A stretch of DNA of 64,000 nt from an uncultured Cyclobacteriaceae bacterium (GTDB taxonomy: Bacteria > Bacteroidota > Bacteroidia > Cytophagales > Cyclobacteriaceae), in assembly GCA_937146645.1 (NCBI GenBank), contig CAKZRQ010000058.1:150275-214274 (forward strand), read 5' to 3'. The notes under the pieces are model-generated. The model did no database searches and was not told the origin of the DNA. It saw only the letters and a program-made list of their open reading frames with translations. The position numbers and the translations under genes were made by a program. Position 1 is the stretch's first letter. Each line of letters opens with the position of its first letter. Of the stretch, positions 60,332 to 64,000 are shown piece after piece.

Positions 60332-61414
60332 ATGCTATCAAATCGGCAGCGGAGATTTATCATTCAGGTTTTACCCTTTGGATTAGTCCCAGCGGTATTC
60401 AGTCTTATCCAGGGTTTATTAGAAGAGGGAATTCTGGGTGACTACCCGGTTTATCCAGCCACAGGAAACCCCAACGATCTAAACATAGCTTTTTCAGTTT
60501 TGACTTCTTTTGTAGTTGGGTCACTGATCGGAGCTGGAGAGGTCTTGTTCGTAAATAAGTGGCTAAAGAATAGAAGCTTTGGTTTTAACCTATTAATTAA
60601 ATCCACTGCCTACGTTTTTGCCATTATCGTGGCGACCGTAATCATCGTCAGCTCCGGGCATTCCATCGGATTAAATGCAAGCCCCTTTTCACCAGAAGTC
60701 TCGACTTACGTTTGGAATTTCTTTTCCAGCTTCGCCTTTTGGAGCATTATCTGTTTCTATGCTGTTGCCATCGTTATCGCGGTCTTTTATTCAGAGGTCA
60801 TCAATAATATGGGCCAGGCCCTCTTCATCAACTTTTTTAGCGGAGAATATCATCGGCCAAAGACTGAGAATAGGGTTTACATGTTTTTAGACATGAAGTC
60901 TTCCACAACCCATGCGGAGAGCCTTGGACACATCAAATACTTTCAGATGCTCAAGGAATACTACGAGGCCATTTCCGACCCAATCATCGATTTCGGTGGG
61001 GAAGTTTATCAATATGTAGGTGATGAGGTGGTGATTACCTGGAAAGTCAAAAAGAACTTCGCGTCAAATGCTATTCAGTGTTTTTTTGCGATGAAGCAAT
61101 CTCTGAAAAATAGGTCAGGAGAATTTCTGAAGAAATATGGAATTGCTCCTGAATTTAAGGCTGGAATTCATTTTGGTGAGGTGACTACGGGCGAAATCGG
61201 GGTGGTCAAAAGAGACATTGCTTTCTCTGGAGATGTCCTGAATACCACCGCCAGGATTCAAGGTCTTTGCAATCAGTATAAAACCAACCTCCTTGCTTCA
61301 GATGTTTTTGTAGAAGCTCTTCCGGAGGATACGGCCTTTCAGGCCAAAGCTTTAGGAAATGTAGAATTAAGAGGTCGAAATGAGAAGATCGATCTTTTTA
61401 CGATTGAAGAGTAG
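60332..61414 (+). CDS. Membrane-bound class III adenylate/guanylate cyclase
   Basis: A 360-aa protein with four predicted transmembrane helices (about 10-30, 50-72, 90-108 and 132-153) and a C-terminal class III cyclase domain (about 180-360). The metal aspartates are Asp187 (YMFLDMKSST) and Asp231 (YQYVGDEVVITWK), with the transition-state residues Asn/Arg in LNTTARIQGL. Substrate choice between ATP and GTP cannot be read. It is 94 bp after NagZ and may be a separate unit. Confidence 0.88.
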   Translation: MLSNRQRRFIIQVLPFGLVPAVFSLIQGLLEEGILGDYPVYPATGNPNDLNIAFSVLTSFVVGSLIGAGEVLFVNKWLKNRSFGFNLLIKSTAYVFAIIVATVIIVSSGHSIGLNASPFSPEVSTYVWNFFSSFAFWSIICFYAVAIVIAVFYSEVINNMGQALFINFFSGEYHRPKTENRVYMFLDMKSSTTHAESLGHIKYFQMLKEYYEAISDPIIDFGGEVYQYVGDEVVITWKVKKNFASNAIQCFFAMKQSLKNRSGEFLKKYGIAPEFKAGIHFGEVTTGEIGVVKRDIAFSGDVLNTTARIQGLCNQYKTNLLASDVFVEALPEDTAFQAKALGNVELRGRNEKIDLFTIEE

Positions 61415-61416
61415 GA

Positions 61417-62349
61417 TTACTTCTCTGGCAAAAACACCTCAGCCATCATACATCGGGCACTTCCACCTCCCAATTTCTCAATCATTGGAATACCGGGATT
61501 AATGATGGTGGTGTACTTCTCAATCAATTGAATTTGGCCTACGTTCAGGGAATCCAATGCACTTTGAGACATCACCGTGAATTTCTCACCTCCATCATTG
61601 CTCACTTCGAGCATATTTCCGGCGAAGTTGAATTTCTGCTTTGCCGTAATCGGCACAATCTTCTTCCCTCCGGCTGTAAGCGCATCCTGAACAGCTTGAC
61701 GATCGGCGGCTTTAGGGATGCTATCCAGGCAAACCACAGCAAGGTCTGAGCCGATATGCATCATGACATTGGTATGATAAATCGGGCTTTGGACCCCATC
61801 AATCTCTTGAACGGCATCAAAACCAACCACCTTGTATCCAATCAACTTTGCAAGGTAATCAAGCGGAACAGTATGGGTTCGTTCGGAATAGCAAGCAAAA
61901 ATGGTTTTAGTGTCATGATCCATAACCATGCTTCCGGTCCCTTCCAGATACTGATTATCTTTCTCAAAAAAGCTTAGATCGATAATCTCGCTAACCTTGA
62001 AATCTGCCGCCATCAGCAACTCAATTAAATCCTTTCTTCGTTCCAACCTTCGATTTGGTGAGAACATAGGATAGAGAATCAACTTTCCATCCGTATGCGT
62101 GCTAAACCAGTTATTCGGAAATACTGCATCTGTCTTCACAGGCTCAGGAGTATCCTCCACGACTACCACATTCACGCCCTGATCCCTAAGGAGATCCACA
62201 TATCCATCAAACTCTTTCCGGGCTATCTCCTCTATTTCTGTTTGAGGTCTCTCATCGGTTTTCTGATAGAAATTATTCTCCGCAGTTTCAGGATTAAATC
62301 CGAAGTGTGCAGGCCGGACCATCAGAATATTTGGGGACGTTTGCTTCAT
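61417..62349 (-). CDS. ctlX: Citrulline utilization hydrolase CtlX
   Basis: A 310-aa guanidino/ureido hydrolase of the arginine-deiminase superfamily. TDAVFPNNWFSTHTDGKLIL, YLEGTGSMVMDHD (acidic residue), YHTNVMMHIGSDLAVV (His) and the end GGGSARCMMAEVFLP (nucleophilic Cys) are the family signature. It probably opens the citrulline ureido group or a related substrate. It overlaps the upstream gene by 4 bp (ATGA). Confidence 0.88.
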   Translation of the reverse strand: MKQTSPNILMVRPAHFGFNPETAENNFYQKTDERPQTEIEEIARKEFDGYVDLLRDQGVNVVVVEDTPEPVKTDAVFPNNWFSTHTDGKLILYPMFSPNRRLERRKDLIELLMAADFKVSEIIDLSFFEKDNQYLEGTGSMVMDHDTKTIFACYSERTHTVPLDYLAKLIGYKVVGFDAVQEIDGVQSPIYHTNVMMHIGSDLAVVCLDSIPKAADRQAVQDALTAGGKKIVPITAKQKFNFAGNMLEVSNDGGEKFTVMSQSALDSLNVGQIQLIEKYTTIINPGIPMIEKLGGGSARCMMAEVFLPEK

Positions 62350-63200
62350 TTCTGCTTTTTGTAATGGTATAAAACGGGCTTGATTCCAAAACGCTCTTCA
62401 CTCAAGGTATAATATCCCATTCCGTCTTTTTGGAAGGCTACAGCCTCGCCCTGAGGTTCGGGCGTGTAGATTAATTGCTTTGGCTTTCTAGCCAAAGTCT
62501 CTTCCACAGATTCCCCCTCCTTTCTATCCCAGTGGTAGATAGCAAAGTACGTTTTCACCAAAATCTGCTTCCCATCCTGAGAAATATCTGCTGCCACAGT
62601 GCTGGTGAAATCAAATTTCCCAAGCTCAGACAATTCCTCGGTTTTACCCGATTTAAAGGCCGACATAGGCATTTCGAATAACGTATTCACCGAATCCCGC
62701 TTAGAAATCAGGTATAAGCGCTCAGAAATAGGATCAACGAAAATCGCCTCTGCATCCATAGGGCCATTTGGGTTAATAAAGCTCGCCTGCTCAGCTTTCA
62801 CCGAAGACTCCGTTTTCTTTGGCTCAGGAAATCTATAAATCATGATCTCCTCATGCTGAGCGATATTATCTCCGATTTCAGCCACATAAACATAGGATTT
62901 CTTCTTTGGGCCGGGGCCCAAAGCTATATCCTCCCAATCTCTATTCTTAATTCCCTCAAGCACAACTTTTCCCAGCTCTTCACCCTCGGTGGACATAATA
63001 AAGACCGCATTCTCTCCCCCACTATCATTATGTATATACAGCCGCTCGGGGTGATCCTTACTTGCCGTGATTCCACTGATTTCAATCCAATTCGGATTCG
63101 GAACCTCACGGACTTTCACAGGGACGGAGAACAGGCTATCCTGCGCCGATGCAGTCAAGGAAATGAGAAACAAAAAGATGAGGGTGAAGCTATGTTTCAA
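62346..63200 (-). CDS. Exported beta-propeller-like protein of unknown function
   Basis: A 284-aa secreted protein. Start TTG at 63200 gives a classic signal peptide (MKHSFTLIFLFLISLTASAQ); a GTG seven codons upstream (63221) is the alternative. The chain repeats units such as DHPERLYIHNDSGGENAVF and DAEAIFVDPISERLYLISKR, and ends DGMGYYTLSEERFG. This suggests a propeller. It overlaps ctlX by 4 bp; a functional link is possible but not shown. Confidence 0.75.
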   Translation of the reverse strand: MKHSFTLIFLFLISLTASAQDSLFSVPVKVREVPNPNWIEISGITASKDHPERLYIHNDSGGENAVFIMSTEGEELGKVVLEGIKNRDWEDIALGPGPKKKSYVYVAEIGDNIAQHEEIMIYRFPEPKKTESSVKAEQASFINPNGPMDAEAIFVDPISERLYLISKRDSVNTLFEMPMSAFKSGKTEELSELGKFDFTSTVAADISQDGKQILVKTYFAIYHWDRKEGESVEETLARKPKQLIYTPEPQGEAVAFQKDGMGYYTLSEERFGIKPVLYHYKKQK

Positions 63201-63288
63201 GGTGATATTTTTTGAGCACACAAATTAAAGAAATTAGTCTGTGCATTGTTCAATCTTTTTGGTAATGCTTAGATTAAGAAAAAAGATC

Positions 63289-63720
63289 ATGGACGCACTT
63301 CTCAAAAAACTGAACTATAAACCAGAAATGATGATCCGGCTATTCAGCGTTCCGGAGGAATTCCTCATCTGGGAAAAAGAACTAGATGAATGGGGGTATT
63401 TGGCAAAGGGCGATGAGAAAGCCGATTTTTTACTAGGCTTCGTCAAGAGCGAAGATGAGTTACGTGAAACTTTTGCTTCCATGAAAGATGGACTGGGCTC
63501 AGATCAGCTGTTTTGGATGTGCTACCCAAAGAAGTCTTCAAAGAAGTACAAGTCAACAATAAACAGAGATTCTGGCTGGGGAATACTAGCCGAGGAGGAT
63601 TATGAAGGAGTACGGCAAGTAGCGATGGATGAAAACTGGTCAGCACTTAGGTTTAGAAAGGTGGAAAACATCAAAAAGATGACTCGGAAATTTAGTTTAA
63701 AGGATCAACTGAAAAAGTAA
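63289..63720 (+). CDS. DUF3052-like protein
   Basis: A 143-aa cytoplasmic protein resembling DUF3052: ADFLLGFVKSEDELRETF, FWMCYPKKSSKKYKSTINRD and DENWSALRFRKVEN are the characteristic regions. The ATG at 63289 (MDALLKKLNYKPE) was chosen over an in-frame GTG at 63241 because homology begins there. Function unknown. Confidence 0.82.
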   Translation: MDALLKKLNYKPEMMIRLFSVPEEFLIWEKELDEWGYLAKGDEKADFLLGFVKSEDELRETFASMKDGLGSDQLFWMCYPKKSSKKYKSTINRDSGWGILAEEDYEGVRQVAMDENWSALRFRKVENIKKMTRKFSLKDQLKK

Positions 63721-63784
63721 CCGCTTGACATAGAACAAGAAAGAGGAATTGCTAGATAGAAAGAGAAGTTTTTTCTGAGTAAGG

Positions 63785-63816
63785 TTTGGATTAAATCAAA
63801 CATGCTTCTACATTTG
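63785..63816 (+). promoter_or_regulatory. Promoter of the tRNA-Asn transcript
   Basis: TTTG (63785-63788), a 20-nt spacer and TACATTTG (63809-63816) followed by CA match the housekeeping consensus. Transcription would start near 63823, leaving a leader of about 100 nt before the tRNA. Confidence 0.72.
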
Positions 63817-63878
63817 CATCACGTTTTCAGAAAAAGCTCTGAAAGTCAAATAAAATTCCTGCCCTAAGGTCCGATAGT

Positions 63879-63894
63879 CCCGATAATTATCGGG
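63879..63894. repeat. Perfect 16-bp palindrome in the tRNA-Asn leader
   Basis: CCCGATAATTATCGGG (63879-63894) is fully self-complementary and is framed by TAGT and TCGGGA. A tRNA-like fragment, GGTTAGAGC (63901-63909), follows and repeats nine bases of the D arm of tRNA-Asn. It may form a processing hairpin in the tRNA precursor or belong to a dispersed repeat family. Confidence 0.5.
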
Positions 63895-63925
63895 TCGGGA
63901 GGTTAGAGCGGAAAGACACAAATAT

Positions 63926-63999
63926 TCCTCCTTAGCTCAGTTGGTTAGAGCATCTGACTGTTAATCAGAGGGTCCTTGGTTCGAGCCCAAGAGGAGGAG
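63926..63999 (+). tRNA. tRNA-Asn (anticodon GUU)
   Basis: A 74-nt tRNA. The acceptor stem TCCTCCT (63926-63932) pairs with AGGAGGA (63992-63998), with discriminator G at 63999. The D arm is AGCTCAGTTGGTTAGAGC, the anticodon loop CTGTTAA has GTT at 63960-63962, and the T arm carries GGTTCGAGCCC. The 3' CCA cannot be judged because the window ends. Confidence 0.97.
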
Positions 64000-64000
64000 C

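Noticed and set aside
1..64000. Insertion sequences, transposases, integrases, phage genes or toxin-antitoxin pairs
   Set aside because: No transposase, integrase or phage structural motif was recognised in any open frame, and no terminal inverted repeats flanked by target duplications were seen.

Overview
This window reads as chromosomal DNA from a Bacteroidota bacterium, most likely a marine-type Cytophagales (Cyclobacteriaceae or Algoriphagus-like). The reasons are moderate-to-low GC, promoters of the Bacteroidetes type (TTTG, 19-20 nt, TAnnTTTG), A-rich rather than strong Shine-Dalgarno leaders, many secreted proteins with signal peptides ending in AQ or with lipoboxes, and lineage-typical families (HYC_CC_PP, DUF2911, DUF1593, DUF4231, WbqC, CtlX, patatin-Omp85). 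This taxonomic call is inference from gene content; no rRNA is present. No insertion sequence, phage gene or CRISPR array was seen.

Layout. 1-20.5 kb is mostly housekeeping: rpsA (incomplete at the left edge), plsC, a PLP/CBS-domain beta-synthase, an ABC exporter pair, pyrR-pyrB, a PolX-like protein, clpC, WbqC, threonylcarbamoyl-AMP synthase, Nudix, mltG, a thioesterase and YihY. A tRNA-Ser(UGA) with its own promoter and terminator follows at 20.5 kb, then three degenerate 108-bp tandem repeats and a pair of tandem paralogous secreted proteins of unknown function (21.2-23.5 kb). 23.5-36.4 kb is an accessory stretch of secreted or small single-function genes: DUF1593, purple acid phosphatase, two exported DinB-like proteins, VOC proteins, a SLATT-type membrane protein, an M28 peptidase, an aspartyl protease and two exported Gfo/Idh/MocA oxidoreductases.

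36.5-47.3 kb combines a sulfatase, a papain-like lipoprotein, a TIM-barrel sugar isomerase/epimerase, a GMC oxidoreductase with its Tat-exported small subunit, a patatin-Omp85 protein, an M20 amidohydrolase and a dihaem cytochrome c. The GMC enzyme, small subunit, cytochrome c and Gfo/Idh proteins together resemble a periplasmic glucoside-3-dehydrogenase (3-keto-glycoside) pathway. In the gap at 37.9-38.2 kb a plus-strand structured RNA with its own terminator is predicted where no gene exists.

47.3-50.4 kb is a metal module (HYC_CC_PP protein, TonB-dependent receptor, HMA metallochaperone) closed by a terminator. After a penicillin acylase and a cyanophycinase-like protein, 53.7-60.2 kb looks like a peptidoglycan-recycling operon: a divergent DeoR regulator, a lipoprotein amidase, a DUF187/GHL10 glycosidase, a GNAT enzyme, an AmpG-like permease and a NagZ-like GH3 enzyme. 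The window closes with a membrane-bound class III nucleotide cyclase, ctlX, a DUF3052-like protein and tRNA-Asn(GUU).

The items most deserving of follow-up are the orphan structured RNA (38.0-38.2 kb), the tandem paralog family beside the tRNA-Ser repeats, the PolX homolog whose polymerase carboxylates are all missing, the peptidoglycan-recycling operon, and the putative 3-keto-glycoside module. Start codons were re-chosen for a number of genes by signal peptide, homology and spacing; the reasons are given in the entries.
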